Shown piece by piece: positions 25,370 through 38,129 of a DNA stretch of 64,000 bases (position 1 is the stretch's first letter; every line of letters begins with the position of its first letter). Below the pieces are notes generated by a model. It had not been told where the DNA came from. It worked only from the letters and a program-made list of their open reading frames with translations, and did not search any database. The stretch lies in assembly GCA_030248215.1 (NCBI GenBank), contig JASANG010002266.1, positions 1 to 64,000 of the forward strand, in the 5' to 3' direction. Source of the stretch: Enoplolaimus lenunculus (Eukaryota; Nematoda; Enoplea; Enoplida; Thoracostomopsidae). The translations under genes were made by a program, and so were the position numbers.

Positions 25370-25525
25370 TCAAATGTGTATAGCAGCTATTACCAGTTAG
25401 AAATAGGTTTTCGAACTGACAACCTCTTGCGACTGTAAATTTAAAAATTGACACAATTAGTACAAATCAAATGTGAATAATGTTCTAAAGTTGTATCAGT
25501 TATTGTGCCGATATTTGAGAATATG
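25370..25525. mobile_element. MITE, ATTCTCAAATG family
   Basis: Left end ATTCTCAAATGTGTATAGCA, right end ATTTGAGAATATG. A full short copy of the family seen at 10308. It lies just upstream of the TPR gene start. A degraded TTAGGC-family element lies at about 24990-25185 inside TPR intron 1. Confidence 0.6.
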
Positions 25526-25904
25526 ACCAAAAGTTATAACACAACCTAACTTTGAACTTATGTTAGTTTCACAGAATAAAACATTTTCGTTTAAATTTAA
25601 CTAAATTGCAGTGAAATAAAGCAAAACGCATCCATTACAACTTTTTAATTCCCGGGATGATACGGTAGTTTAAAAGCCAAACATTCGAACTAAAATAATT
25701 TATAAATTTCAAATTGACTCCACAAAATATGCAATCTTTGTTTAGCGACCGAATTGAATTTTTAAATATTATTTCAAAATCACTTGGGATTTGATGAAAC
25801 GCGTTCGGTTTTTACATTTTGATTAAAAAATACTTTGTGTTTGCGAGTTGCAAAATCTAAAAAAAACTACGCACAAATAATAAAAAATACAAAGTATGGC
25901 CCAA

Positions 25905-26079
25905 GTATAGAACAGGGCCAAAACTTTCCTGTAGGGCTGCAATAGTATCCAGGTAAGCTTTAAACTAAGTTCTTTGCTTAGGCTTAGTAATAGGCTCATC
26001 CTTACGCTTAGACTTAAGTTTAAACTTAGGCTTAGGCTTGGGAATATGCTTATACCGCTGTTCCAGCCCTGTTCTATAC
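25905..26079. mobile_element. Type-1 TTAGGC MITE
   Basis: TATAGAACAGGGCCAAAACT at the left and CTGTTCCAGCCCTGTTCTATA at the right are inverted. The central hexamers are few and variant (TTAGGC, TTAGAC, TTACGC). Confidence 0.7.
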
Positions 26080-27123
26080 ATAGGCTCAAAGGTTTTGTAA
26101 ATATCTTGCTAGTTAGAGACATTATATGTATATGTCGTAGGTCAATCTGCTATCAATACACAGTACCAACCTTTTCTTGCATTAATATTCACTTTTTGGT
26201 ATATTACATATTTTTAAACCAGCATTCGAATCGAAGCCTCATGGATAGGATATGTACACCAACAATACTCGGCTAAAAGAACATGACGTTCGAACATGAG
26301 AGAACTGTCGCACGTCTTTTAAATATTTTGCATTGCGCCTACACGTAGTGATTGTTAAACGCTGTTCATTGTGTATTAATTCACGTATTCTGATTGATCT
26401 GAAGTGGCTTTCAATCTACTCTGTGTGTCACGGGAGACAAGATTAAGGTAAAATATGTTTAAAAATACAGATAAAACTTGAAACCCGTCCATTTGCCCAT
26501 GTCATGATACATTTGATTGATATTTTTGTAATTTGTTATTTTTTACATAGCTTAAGTAGCTGGTCAGCAACAATATTTAAACAGCACCATCAAGCTATTT
26601 TAGCTGACTTTCTGATCCTTCTTTAGTACGGCAATCATGGTTTATGAAATTTTAGGGTATTTAAGGTCAGGTCAGCTGTTCCACCCTGAAAAGCTACGTT
26701 TAACTGAAAAGTGTGAAACAAATTTCGGTTAACTCAAACAGCCGTAAGCTTAACTGTCCCGAGTATTTTCTTAAAACAAGCTTTATGCTACAAGGGTATA
26801 AGGTTAATGAATCTATCAACCACACCTTTTACCTAATCTGGCTCAGCACCGACCCCAAAATGTTTTGACCAGAATTTGGTACCTGATTTGCAACCAAAAC
26901 TTAGTTCACTGTTTACATCGTACAACCACTGTCATTTACCATCGCTTATCATTAAAATTTCAGATCACAAAGCATTGTAAATCAAATATTTTCAGCTTAA
27001 AACTAAAATTTACGCTATCGAAATGTTATTTATTACCGAAAAATATCATGAAATAAGATGTTTTTGCTAAAAACATTACGACTGTGAAAAAATAGCTAAA
27101 ATTAACTCTGTTTTGTTGTTTAG
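26080..27123. other. Intergenic sequence upstream of the 27131 gene
   Basis: AT-rich with no repeat or gene that I recognise. The last bases (TTTTGTTGTTTAG, ending at 27123) form a good splice acceptor seven bases before the start codon of the next gene. Confidence 0.4.
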
Positions 27124-27130
27124 CTGGGAA

Positions 27131-28417
27131 ATGCGGTTTGTGTGTATTTGTTTTCTGATTTACGCTATTATTGGTAAAATCAGTGGTAAGTTTTCGACAG
27201 GGGCAAAGTCGCAGCCAGGTGTGGTTTTAGAGGCCAAACTTTTTTCTTTTGATTTCTTGCAAAGGGGTTTTCACATGCTGCCTCCCTTTAAAATTTTCGT
27301 ATTCAGCTCAACTCCTCCATTTCTAAAATTTTGGTTACGCCCATGGGTTTAAGAACCCCGGGATGGGGTCGTGGAGTCGTAGCCAGCAACACTAAATTAT
27401 AATTGTTGGAATGGCGGAGATTGCATTAGCATATTTTTGACGACATATCGATACCATTATTTAACCGTTTCTCGCATGAATATTTTCAATTTGACATTCA
27501 ATTTCAAGTTGAGATTTGAACTTTACCCTGCACGAAAAACTGTAGCAGTAAATGGTGTTCAAATCAATCATTTTGTTAGAGCGCTAAAGTATAGGAGGCA
27601 ATGAATGTGTATTTTTAATCAAATTTTGCGACGTATTCCTAAGTTACCAAACTTGTGCAACCTATAACAACTTGGGGGCAGTTAGGCTAATACCAGAGGT
27701 CTGTCTACGGTGCTGGCAAAAAGAATTCGGTAGAATTTCTGCCGGAGCTTTGGAAATTTTAGAAATTAAGTTATGCATAGTTTTACAAAAACACCAAAAC
27801 CTTAGCAGATTATATATCATTTTAACAAAATGATTTCGCTTTACTTCCGGTTTCCTCTCCGGCTTCGGCTACGGCAGGTTTTGTTTCCCTCCTTTGGTAT
27901 AAATATTATCTAGTGCACGTAGTTGCACACATGTGCAATTGGACTAAGATTTGTCCGGCCCAAGACTACTTTGCTGCCTGGGCCCCTCGTATTTAAGTGA
28001 ATGAAGGTAAAAACGATTTTAAAAGAGCTGTAATGCTTTTCAGATATATGGACATATAGGAAACAATAAGTATTCTCAATGCATACTCTAATTTGCATAC
28101 GTAACGTAAACAAAATCTGTTGGAACGCTGCCAAAATATGTATATGGGGCGTGCCAGTTTTAATATATAGATTCAGTGTCAACTATATGTATATATTTTT
28201 GTTTTCAGGCAACATGGAACAATGTGCAAAAAGTTGCACAGTGGATTTTTTAGATGCCTTAAAGCAAATGAATATTGCAGTGATGTGTTCAAGTTTTCGT
28301 CGATATCAAAGTTGCATCAAAAGTTGTCCATTGGGAGAACAATTGTGGGAAGCGGCTGTACAAAGAGATCCGGGAAACTTTCAAAGGGTCACCGATCGGT
28401 GTTTGTATTTTAATTAA
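27131..28417 (+). CDS. Small secreted six-cysteine protein (family member E)
   Basis: Two exons, 27131-27185 and 28209-28417, separated by a phase-1 GT-AG intron, code for 87 aa. Exon 1 gives a hydrophobic signal peptide (MRFVCICFLIYAIIG). The mature part has six cysteines spaced C-x3-C-x16-C-x8-C-x3-C-x24-C, exactly as in the genes at 42093 and 54212, and exon 1 is also exactly 55 nt as in them. Shared residues include RxQSCIKSCPxGE. Sequence identity to the array copies is otherwise low, so this is an old paralogue. The paired C-x3-C motifs suggest two helices tied by disulfides, in the manner of helical-hairpin or chondroitin-proteoglycan-4-like domains; that is inference. The function is unknown, probably extracellular. 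Confidence 0.85.
27690..27895. repeat. CCGGCTTCGG-type repeat inside intron
   Basis: ACCAGAGGTCTGTCTACGG at the left and TCCGGCTTCGGCTACGGC at the right match the 6565-7175 repeat. Here the inner sequence is uninterrupted. It lies in the intron of the small secreted gene. Confidence 0.5.
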
Positions 28418-28562
28418 ATATATTCATCGCTCTTTAGCCAACAGTATAATCAGACGACTGTATAATAATGGGAACATATTATAATAGGACGAGTACTGAA
28501 CAAAGTCAAAACGATTAAGACTAAGTAAGCTTAAATCTCGACCCGAATTGCGCCTGAGTGTA

Positions 28563-28755
28563 AGGGTTGCGCTATAGTTACAGCGCCGGCGGTCACCATC
28601 GAGTATAGTATGTGAGTAATTCGTGTACGATACCACGCCGTGAAGTACGGTGACGGACGGCGCCGTACGGATGACGGAGGGCACATTACAAGTGACGGAC
28701 GGCGCCTTACAAGTGACGGACGGCGCCGGACGTCATCAAAAGTAAAGCGCTACCC
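28563..28755. mobile_element. GC-rich MITE, AGGGTAGCGCTATACTT family
   Basis: The ends AGGGTTGCGCTATAGTTAC and AAAGTAAAGCGCTACCCT are inverted, giving the clearest full-length boundaries for this family. The interior has three copies of GTGACGGACGGCGCC. Confidence 0.7.
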
Positions 28756-28759
28756 TAAG

Positions 28760-29551
28760 CCTAAGCGTTAATTTAAGTAGCGAAGCAATTAGGAGTGCAA
28801 TACATGTGCGCAGTGCATTCGTGGTTTCAAACGGCTATAAACACTTTCTGGTGACAAATGTACTTTTAGCTCGAATAAAAGTTATTTACATACCAATAAT
28901 GTTTACAACTTTAAGTTGATCTGGTCGTTCCAAACTTGAGTTCTGGTGACTTTCAAATCAAAGTTCAGAATTCTTAATCTCACTGTTTCACAGATTGTAA
29001 CTTGAACCGGCTTGAAAGTTTAGACGGGCATTTTTGAATTGATGATCGGTGCTATACACATTTGAGAATATCCAATGTATAAAAAATAAATTAATATTGT
29101 ATTTTGAGTTTAATGCGACATGAATTCATTAAACAATGCATATTCTTGATAATGTGGGGATTCGCAAAACAAATATTCAAAAATTGTTCTGCATTTTATG
29201 AAAATGGTTCACGACCAAAAGGTACCAAAGTTCCGATGTCACTGCGATTTGACAAACTGTGGCTACCCTCGAATTTATCTCTTCTCCCCTAATTTCACCG
29301 CTATTCGTAAATGTTGTTTTACACTTTTTGAGTTGCAAAAAATTGCAAAATTTTAACATGAAATCGCATATCATTATCATCATCATCATCATCATTGCTG
29401 AATTGGATTGTTTTTATTTTAAAAGAAAATACTTTTGACAGTTGTGCAGTCGATAAACACAAGAAAATACGTTTTGTTTGTTGCTGAGCCTAAAATGAAA
29501 CCATTATTTTACATTTCTTGCGTGAGTTCAAGTTTCAAGCTAACGCCCGTA
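28760..29551. other. Intergenic sequence with MITE half
   Basis: The right half of an ATTCTCAAATG-family MITE ends at about 29072. A (CAT)n run lies at 29379-29396. No gene. Confidence 0.4.
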
Positions 29552-29863
29552 TTCTCAAATGTTTGTAGAACCCACCATCAGTTGGTGATACGGCTGATAA
29601 CTTTCGAACCAGTGAATGCTAAGGTTCAAAATTTAGCACATTTTTGCATGATCCACTCCTGTGCCAATTTTGAGTTCGATAACTGCAATAGTTACTCAGT
29701 TTGAAAACCTATTACTAACTGATGATAGTTGTGGCCCATGTTACTTTAAGGGGCGTCCTGACTTCTGGTGGGTCCATAAAAGAGTAAGTTTAGCTTCTAG
29801 ATTGCATTTGTTTGTTTAGGTTTAGGCTTATGCTTAGGTTTAGGAACACATTTGAGAATATGA
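29552..29863. mobile_element. ATTCTCAAATG MITE split by a type-2 TTAGGC MITE
   Basis: The outer element starts ATTCTCAAATGTTTGTAGAA and ends ACATTTGAGAAT. It is interrupted near 29733 by CCCATGTTACTTTAAGGGGC and a short TTAGGC array running to about 29845. The inner element lacks its right end. Confidence 0.6.
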
Positions 29864-30111
29864 GCCTAGGATTTGAACCCAGCTGATCATTCGGATTACA
29901 GTCGTTTACAATCACCGGTTTATCATGAAAGCTTAACGCTCGCGCTCCATTGGTCTTTAAAGTCTTTTGGCAATTTTATACAGCGAATGCATACAAAGTA
30001 TTTAACGCAACGCATTGTGTTTTATTTCGGATACACAGTTTGCACTTTGTTGCTCAAACTATCACTCTGAGGATTTTCTAACACCGGGACATTTAAAGAA
30101 TTTTGAAAGCG

Positions 30112-30182
30112 GTATACGTGGCGCAATGATAGAACGTCCGCTTAAAGATTTTGACGTCATGAGTTCAAAACCTATCCCATAG
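30112..30182 (+). repeat. tRNA-like relic
   Basis: GTGGCGCAATGATAGAACG (A-box-like) and, further on, GAGTTCAAAACC (B-box-like). The stems do not pair, so it is a SINE or tRNA remnant abutting the next MITE. Confidence 0.35.
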
Positions 30183-30198
30183 CCGCGTATGCAGCTAT

Positions 30199-30845
30199 TG
30201 CGGGGTTCACGTTATAACCGAGGTAGCTTGGGACACGTTTTGTCCCTTTTAGACTATTGGGTGACATTTTGTCTGCTTATAAACCCTATATCGCATTCAA
30301 AAATTCGTATTTGTCTGCTATCATCAAATGTAGGTCACCTTTTGTCCTTCAATATCAAATGATATTCGACGTATTGTCAGCGAATATCATATGATATATT
30401 TTCAAATGTCTGCATACTTGATGTAACATACCCAAATTGTCCTGTTGAATATCATATGATACTAGAATTTGAAGTTCGAATTTTTGAATTTATGACACTG
30501 GTTTTCTAAGCGGTTTTGTGCTGGAAATGAATTTGCAGACGTGTATTTGGTATTTTAAGCACAGCCGTGCTTCTGCCGTCCGACTTTCCATTAATTTATT
30601 AGCACCCGAAAATTACACTGCCCCCCGATGAATATCATGTGATATTCGTTGAAATTTTGGAATATAATATGATATTCACATAAATATCCCGCAGTGTCAC
30701 GTGACATACCGTCCGTGTACACATTGATCATTGGAGAGCGGTGGTTTGTAAGCTAATGTCAGATGACATTCGAGTTTTGTCTGTTGACCCGATATAAGAG
30801 CTAGAATTTTAACGTTGACGTCGAATCAACATGGGACAAACCGTT
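30199..30845. mobile_element. MITE, TGCGGGGTTCACG family, right end lost
   Basis: It starts TGCGGGGTTCACGTTATAAC and runs parallel to the 51379 copy, including many ATATCATATGATAT-like palindromes. It stops at GGGACAAACCGT, before the expected inverted end. Confidence 0.7.
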
Positions 30846-32055
30846 ACATTTTGCGATGATTCCCTGCGTTTGAATTTTCGTTTTGAATTCTTCAAAGTCG
30901 CCGTCAAATGATGTTGATTTTTGCAAATGATAATACAAATTTTTTTGTTGATTGGATTGAGATAAATGATGTCTTATCTAATAACATATCTTTGAAATGA
31001 TAAGTGATTATTGAGCTGGCAGTGTTTAAGAAGGATAGCATCAGTAACACGTGATAATAAAACTAATGCACTTGTATAGAAAAGGTTCCTGCGAAACTTC
31101 CAGGTAATATGCCAATTTCCCAGAAACACAATATCTTGCATCATATCCTATTTCCTGAAATCGAAATATCCAAAGATTGCAACCGCTGGCCAATTCAACG
31201 GACACTATTTCAATTTCCAAAATCCCAAATTCCTTGACAACATCTTAATTTCCACACTTCCAAACACCCTGGTAATATCCCGATTTCTAAATTTCCAGTC
31301 AAGAAATTCCGGCATTTATCAGTGTATTTTGGGTGGAAAACGTTCTATAAAAAAGGCCACAACTGATTAAACATTTTATCACAAAGTAGTGGTGTCACAA
31401 CTGTCGACGTGGGGGGTCGCAAGGAGACCAATTCATCCCCTAATTTCAGAATCTGGCGCTTTAACTTAAACAAGCCATCTGAGCCGAGGATAGTCTTCCT
31501 ACGCCTCCCTTCGTATAGGCCCCTGAGGTTCCCATATGAACCACTGAGGCCACGATGTGCGTTACCCAAACCAGCTCTTAAAAAAATGCGCAGCATATTG
31601 AAATTGCAGGGACCCCACAGATGATGAACAAATTTGTCCGAACTCGATTTTTACGTTTTTGGCCAGACTCGAATATTTTCTGACGAATGAAAAAGGAACA
31701 GCAACGGTCATCATTCCATTAAATGTCATATGTCAAGGTGTTTTTTGACGTTAACTTGGCTAAATCAATAAACAACACATTTTTTGGAAAGACAGTTCAA
31801 AGCTTTCTCAAGCATCAACTGAACCACCAGTTCAGTGAAATCATCTTTTACTAAATTTCGCATACATTTTCTTCTATTTTCTTTTGGTTTCTGGATAGAA
31901 GTTGTATTTAAGTTTGGTTTTTTTATAAATTTTTAATTTGAAAACTTTCTCGCTGACTTTTTTTTTGTTAAATTTAAGTTGCCTTCAATTAATTACACAA
32001 CATATTTCGCGTGTTACACACTGCAACAGAATATTTTTTGACTATTTTTTATCTA
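30846..32055. other. Intergenic sequence without a supported gene
   Basis: A GC-richer patch at 31400-31620 has open frames on both strands, with no motif and no splice context. Cytosine-rich words of the form AATTTCCNNAAT recur at 31100-31310 and look like a degraded tandem repeat. Confidence 0.35.
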
Positions 32056-32250
32056 ATGTTACTTTAATGGGGCGTAACAGTAGATTAAGCGTATTCCTAA
32101 GCCTGTGCTTAAGCCTAAGCGTTGCAAAAATGTATTCTTAAGCCTAAGCCTAAACCTTAGCGTAAGCCTGAGCAAAAAATGTAATCTAGAATCTAAACTT
32201 ACTGTTTTATGGACCCACCAGAAACCTGGTCGCCCCTTATAAAGTAATAT
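32056..32250. mobile_element. Type-2 TTAGGC MITE
   Basis: Ends ATGTTACTTTAATGGGGCGT and CGCCCCTTATAAAGTAATAT are inverted. Inside are two short blocks of CCTAAG hexamers and the fixed part TACTGTTTTATGGACCCACC. Confidence 0.7.
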
Positions 32251-32509
32251 GGGCCACTTTTTGTATTGACGATAATGTTAATAATGGTAAAGATAAGTGA
32301 TGTTTACCAGATTGCAGTATAAATAAGTAGCTGTGCACTTAGTTAAAAATTTTTGCAATACAGACGCCGAAGATGTTTTTACAGACTAAAAGTATGCTTT
32401 ATTTGGTTTAACAAACGATGTAATATTTAACTCCTAACTGCTGAAAAAAATTGTAATACCAAACTAACGAAAAATAGCGGCCATTGCAGCGTAAAGTTTG
32501 CCTGTCGGC

Positions 32510-32578
32510 ACAGTTCAGTGGTTTAGGCCAACGGATCGGTAATCCATACGTCGCGGGTTCGAGTCCATCGAAAACTTT
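32510..32578 (+). repeat. tRNA-like sequence with perfect B box
   Basis: GGTTCGAGTCC at 32564-32574 is a consensus pol III B box, and ACAGTTCAGTGGTTTAGG a fair A box. A Thr-like GGT anticodon loop can be drawn, but the acceptor and T stems fail. A tRNA-derived SINE or pseudogene is most likely. Confidence 0.4.
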
Positions 32579-33181
32579 GCTAAATATCTCTATGTACAAG
32601 TTCTGACTTTTAAGAATAACATCAGCTGTTAGATTTTGGTATTTGTGATACTAAATAAATTTTGAAATGATGTGTAACTGATACACTTTTATCAGCAGGG
32701 TTTGTTGTCGTTTCCTTTGATATTTGAACTTTCTAAGTAATGCTTCAACCACAAATTGCTATGGTGGATGTACTGCAAATTTCATATATATTCCCTGTTG
32801 AGCATATAAGCTAATTTTGGCCTGACTTCAACAAGAATGAATTTGAAATTGGTTCATGTTGAATACATTGCTTTTATAAGATTTGGCGAGTAGGCAGAGT
32901 ACTTATAAGCGGTACCCGGAATTTAGCAGATTTTAGCAGCGTACGAGATGACAATTATATATTTTGTTTTTAAGACGTAATCAAGTATATAATATGGTTT
33001 ATTGAAAGGCGGTTCAAGTCACATTCCATCAACAACTACGAGATATCATGAATAGATATTGATGTTAAAACATTTAGTCAACAAAAACAGTAGCAAAATT
33101 CGCTTGTTTTCACTGCGCTACAGAGTCTGCAATACTTTGTCGCTATGCAACATAGATATTTTAAATTAAAATTGTAATCAA

Positions 33182-36100
33182 ATGAAAAAATTTGCTGTCA
33201 AAGTACTACTTCTTGGTGATCAGGGTAAGTTTAAGGTGGATTTAGTTTTTTAAACAGGATTGTAAACAGATCAAATCAAAAATGTCCGGAAACATATTGA
33301 AAACAAAAAATTATTCATAAAAATTGCAAAAAAACCTACTGTAGTGACCCGAATAAGAGGAAGGCAATTGCATGCCAAATAAATATCAGTCCCCTCTAAT
33401 TTGGGTAACTACAGTAAGTGCGACAATATCTAAAATTTCAGCTCTTACGTGTTAACGGAATTTTGAACGGAAATATTTTGCTTTTGGTTACATCAAAATG
33501 CTTTTCGCACATTTTTATGCAGTCAAGCTTATTTCAGGCTAAACAACCAATAAATCCATTACTCTATCGGCAGTAACTTCCAATTAGGAAATTTTATAGG
33601 TCCCAGTTTTGTATGGTTCAATTTTTATTACAGGAACCGGTAAAACAAGCATTCTATTGCGACACAACAAAGACGAATTCAAACCGGACATTCGGTCTAC
33701 CATTGGAGCGTCCTTTTCGCAAATTACTACGTAAGTCGTTGTGGAAGACGATTGCGTTCTGCGGGCGGGTGTCGTGTATCATTCTAAGGTTCGTAAAAAC
33801 GAAATTATTGCTGCGGTTTCAACTTGCATTAAATATACAGACATATGTTTCGCTTATGGTGCAGGCCGAGTCGCCGCCATGGTAATTGAGCATTCACACA
33901 AGGCGAACGAGGACCCTTAATCACATCAAACAATCTTTGTCAAAGGTGTGGCCCATGTAAAGATCACGGGCGCAACGTTTCTCTGTGGGACTGCAACAGA
34001 GTAAGCTAAAGCTTTAGAGTAATTTTTTATGCTTGGTTTAGGCTTAGGCTTAGGCTTACGCTTAGGCTTAGGCTTATTTTTAGGCTTAGGCTTAGGCTTA
34101 GGTTTAGGCTTAGGCTTATTCTTAGGCTTAGGCTTAGGCTTAGGTTTTGGCTTAGGCTTAGGCTTAAGGTTAGGCTTAGGCTTAGGCTTAGGCTTAGGCT
34201 TAGGAATAAGCGTATATACTGTTCCGCCCCGTTTCTGTGATTAAACATCGGTTGCTTTGCGATGAGTTGCTCGCATTCCCCCCTGGCGAATTTGTCGGAA
34301 ATCAAGTCGCGCTTTTTTGCATTTGAAATCACTCGAGAATGCAGCATTGTGTCCCTTATGCCTCGCTTGTTCATTATTGGGGAACGTCATGTCCCCCCAC
34401 GCCTGTCATATATGGCCTGAATGTGCTGATTGCAAATGGTTTACTCATCATCGTTACATTTTATAACGCAACCGGCTAATGTATTGAATAGGGTCGGAAC
34501 GATTTCCGACGGGACTGTAAAAGAGTGAGGTTAAACTTTATACTAATTTTTTTGCTTACGCTTAGACTTAGATATAGACTTATTCTTACGCTTTAGGCTT
34601 AGGCTCAGGCTCAGGAATATGCCTATACCACTGTTCCGACCCAGTTCTATACACTGGCCACGCAATCTACAGGTTTCTGTAATATTTTAAGTGAAATTGT
34701 CATTTCAATAACAATAAAATTATAAGTTCAAATGTGCAAAAAAATTCGAAATGTCACCATTTTTGGTGTATAAAACAGACTGTAAGGATGACATTAACAT
34801 TTAAATGAGGCAAATTGTATGACTTGCAGACAATGTGAGCCATCGACAACAGTCATAATGCAGGTTTGGGACACAGCCGGACAAGAACGATTCCGATCGC
34901 TGGTAAATTATCAATTTATTCTTTTATTTTAAAAATATATTTTAGCAAAATACATCTTTGGTGTCCCCATGCGTTTTCCTTAATTCCACTTGCCAACTGT
35001 TTGGCCTAAAATAGCTACAATACTTATTACCAGCTTCGTTGGTAAAGATGTCCATCGCGGCCCACGCGTAATATGCCAGAAAGTTTGGTTTTTACCCGAT
35101 GATATACCCGTGCAAAACCGCTTTACCCGCTACGCACGCTTAAAGAATTTGTCTATTTTACCACTGCTAAGATACTTTACGTAAATCGCTGGATCTTCGT
35201 TCACCTGACTATGCACTTTATTGCCTGATTTTCTCCCGGTACTGGTCCATGTTACTTTAAGGGGCGTCCAGGTTTCAGGTGAGTCCATAAAAAGTAGGTT
35301 TAGATTCTAGATTACATTTTAGGCTTAGGCTTAGGAATACGATTAATTTGCTGTTACGCCCCTTAAAGTAACATTTGGCTACAAGGTTGCGGTTGTACAA
35401 CCAATATTTAGAAAGTAAAACTATGTATCACCAGGGTTGCGCAGTTAAACATTGTACGTTTGCCTTTCGTTACTCAAATTCTGTAAGTGAAGGTATTCAA
35501 TCAAAAAAATTTTTTACCCGCAAGTATGCCTACGTCAAATATTTTAGGCCGAATTTAAATATTCCTGGATCATTGTGGGACTCGCGGATCGCGGTCAACT
35601 CCAGTCGGCAGCATAGGATACTGGTCATCTGACTGCTAAGCATCGGTTCATATGTTTCTACCGTCGACTTTGTCAAAAATAATTTTTAAGAATCACGCGA
35701 TGCTGCAATGCAACAGATTTAATATTATCTTTTACGATGTCCTGTGGCTTGCGATCATGAACGGCGCTGTCCAACGGATGGCGGAACCGCGCGTCGTTCG
35801 ATTTCACAGAAAAGTATATCACAACTTAAATTCTACGGTGATTCTTCAATAATAAAAAATACAAAACTTTAATATAAAAACATTTGTTTCGCTGTATTTT
35901 GATCAAATATTAAATTATTGTTTATTAGGTAACAATGTACTATCGCAATGCTGATGCTGCTATTTTGGTATACGACATTACTAATCGTTCGTCATTTGAA
36001 GGGGTTAAATCTTGGCGAGAGGGTAAGCTGGTAAATTGGAGATGTTTTGTGACGTCATTTTGCATTTATTATGCGTTTAATGGATGCCGCGATACTTTTT

Positions 36101-38091
36101 ATGACGTCCGGCGCTGTCCGTCGCCGTACGTCACCGTACGGTATCGTACGTGGGTAACTTTCGTACGATACCACATGGTGACTGACGTCGCCGTACGATA
36201 AGTATAGCTAAGGCTAAAACACTATTGTTAAGCGTGCTTCTGATTTGTCTCTCACCCCGGAAAATTTTCAGTAGAACCGTATTTTCCTTTTCGACCCTAA
36301 ACAACCTGTTCAGAGTTATGGATGACGTTTTGATTAAATTAAGGCTTACGCTTAAGTTTACGAAAGCGGGTTTCGAATCCCAGGTCAAAGGCTAAGGCTA
36401 AGCCTGTCCTGGAGGAGAAAAGTGTACAAGAGCCCGAAACTGGTTTAATCATTGACGGTTGTTTAACGAAAATATCTTGTGATCACAAACCTTGCGTGGC
36501 AACAGGCATAATTCCAAACCACAAACAACGATATCTGTATAGCAATTTCGTTTACGTGTAATGGTTGCACTAAGTATGCTTTTAAACCATTTTAAAATCA
36601 TAAGCAGTTACCGCATGGCATCGCAATAGCAATTTAGTAAACAAAAATTGTTTACCTTGCGACACCGTCCAACTCCGTCGAGTTTAACAAATTTTAACTC
36701 ATTTCAGAACTTGAAAAACACGTCGATTCTCCGCTGTTGGTTTTGGTTGGCAACAAAATTGATTTAGAATCATCCAGAGACATTTCGACAAAAGAAGGCG
36801 AACAATACGCAGCGAAAATTAATGCGATGTTTGCTGAAACTTCTGCTGCCACTAGCGAAGGTAAGTGACGGTGGCTCGTGTACATTTTCAACCACAGTTT
36901 GTAAGCTTAGGCTAACGTGTAGGAAATTTCTTACGCAAATTGTAACCCCAAGGAAATATGGGAAAATTCCACCACAATTGCCGGTGGTTTGACTGTTTGT
37001 CTATTTTAAACATTTAATCATGATGACAGTCGCCAATTAGTGTTTTTTCAATATCTTAAATTTTAGAAAATGTTTCAGTTTTTGTCGCAAATTTACGTTT
37101 TAAAAATATTTGGAAATAGAGTTCACGCGTGTTGTAACAACCTTAAATTTTATTCTGAGACACTAAACATTTTAGTGCAGTATATGCATACATACTTTTA
37201 TGCATACATACATACATACATAAAAACATACATACATATATAACAGGGTACGACCGGATAATAAAAATGACAGAGTCGAAGCCGGATAACGAACTCAAAA
37301 CTAATTCAAGATTGCATTCAAATGTCAGAACGTAGCTAATAAATGTTCCTTCCGTGGCTTAAGGTATTCAAAGTGTTTACATGACAAAGCTTCAAATGTC
37401 ATTTTGGCTATAGCCTTCGCAGTTGCTTATTAACTAAGCATCTCCTACTATTATTGCATTGTACTCAGTTTGTGAATACGTTCTAAAGGTTGTGGTGACC
37501 TTTTAATTCTGCCCATATTTAAGCTGGCGAATTTTAAAATATTGGTTCAATTGGTGTTTAAAACTGTTTTATTTGCTGGAATAAAACTTACTGCTGCTGC
37601 TCAATTTATTTCTGGCGCCGGACAGCATAGCGCTGGTTTAATAGTGCTTAAGTTTGGCTGTTGATGCGTTGCTCAACATCGACTTCACAAACGTAGGCTG
37701 TTGGCGGTGCTAAACCCGTCTCAGCCATGAAATTTTTAGGAATGAAAACTTTTCAACATTCAGGACAGTTTTTGTTCGTGTAAAGAGTATTGAAACGAAA
37801 CAGAGCAAATGGTTTGTTGCTTTCACACCAAAATCCTATTGCACTTGTGTCATTTTTAATGTACGCTTTAGCAGCAAACATATTGTGAGCTTCTGATGAA
37901 CAATTTGCGTCAACAAATTGACACGGATAATGTTCGATGATGCAATTTTCGGCCGATTTTAGGAATTAAACAGCTTTTTGACACACTTGCCGAAAAATCA
38001 CTGGCTGAAGACAAAAAAAGATGCGCTGAAACTCGAGAATGGCTGACTGGGTTGAATTCAAACGAAACAGAACAACAGCAACAACAGCAGC

Positions 38092-38129
<38 letters not shown>

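Noticed and set aside
30300-30700. CRISPR-like spaced palindromes
   Set aside because: Repeats are diverged and irregularly spaced within a eukaryotic MITE; this is not an array.
31345-31624. Overlapping frames on both strands in a GC-richer patch
   Set aside because: No motif, no splice context, and both strands are equally open.
32510-32578. A working tRNA-Thr gene
   Set aside because: The B box is perfect, but the acceptor and T stems do not pair.
17687-34242. TTAGGC arrays as a telomere or chromosome end
   Set aside because: The arrays are short, interstitial, in both orientations and always enclosed by MITE ends.
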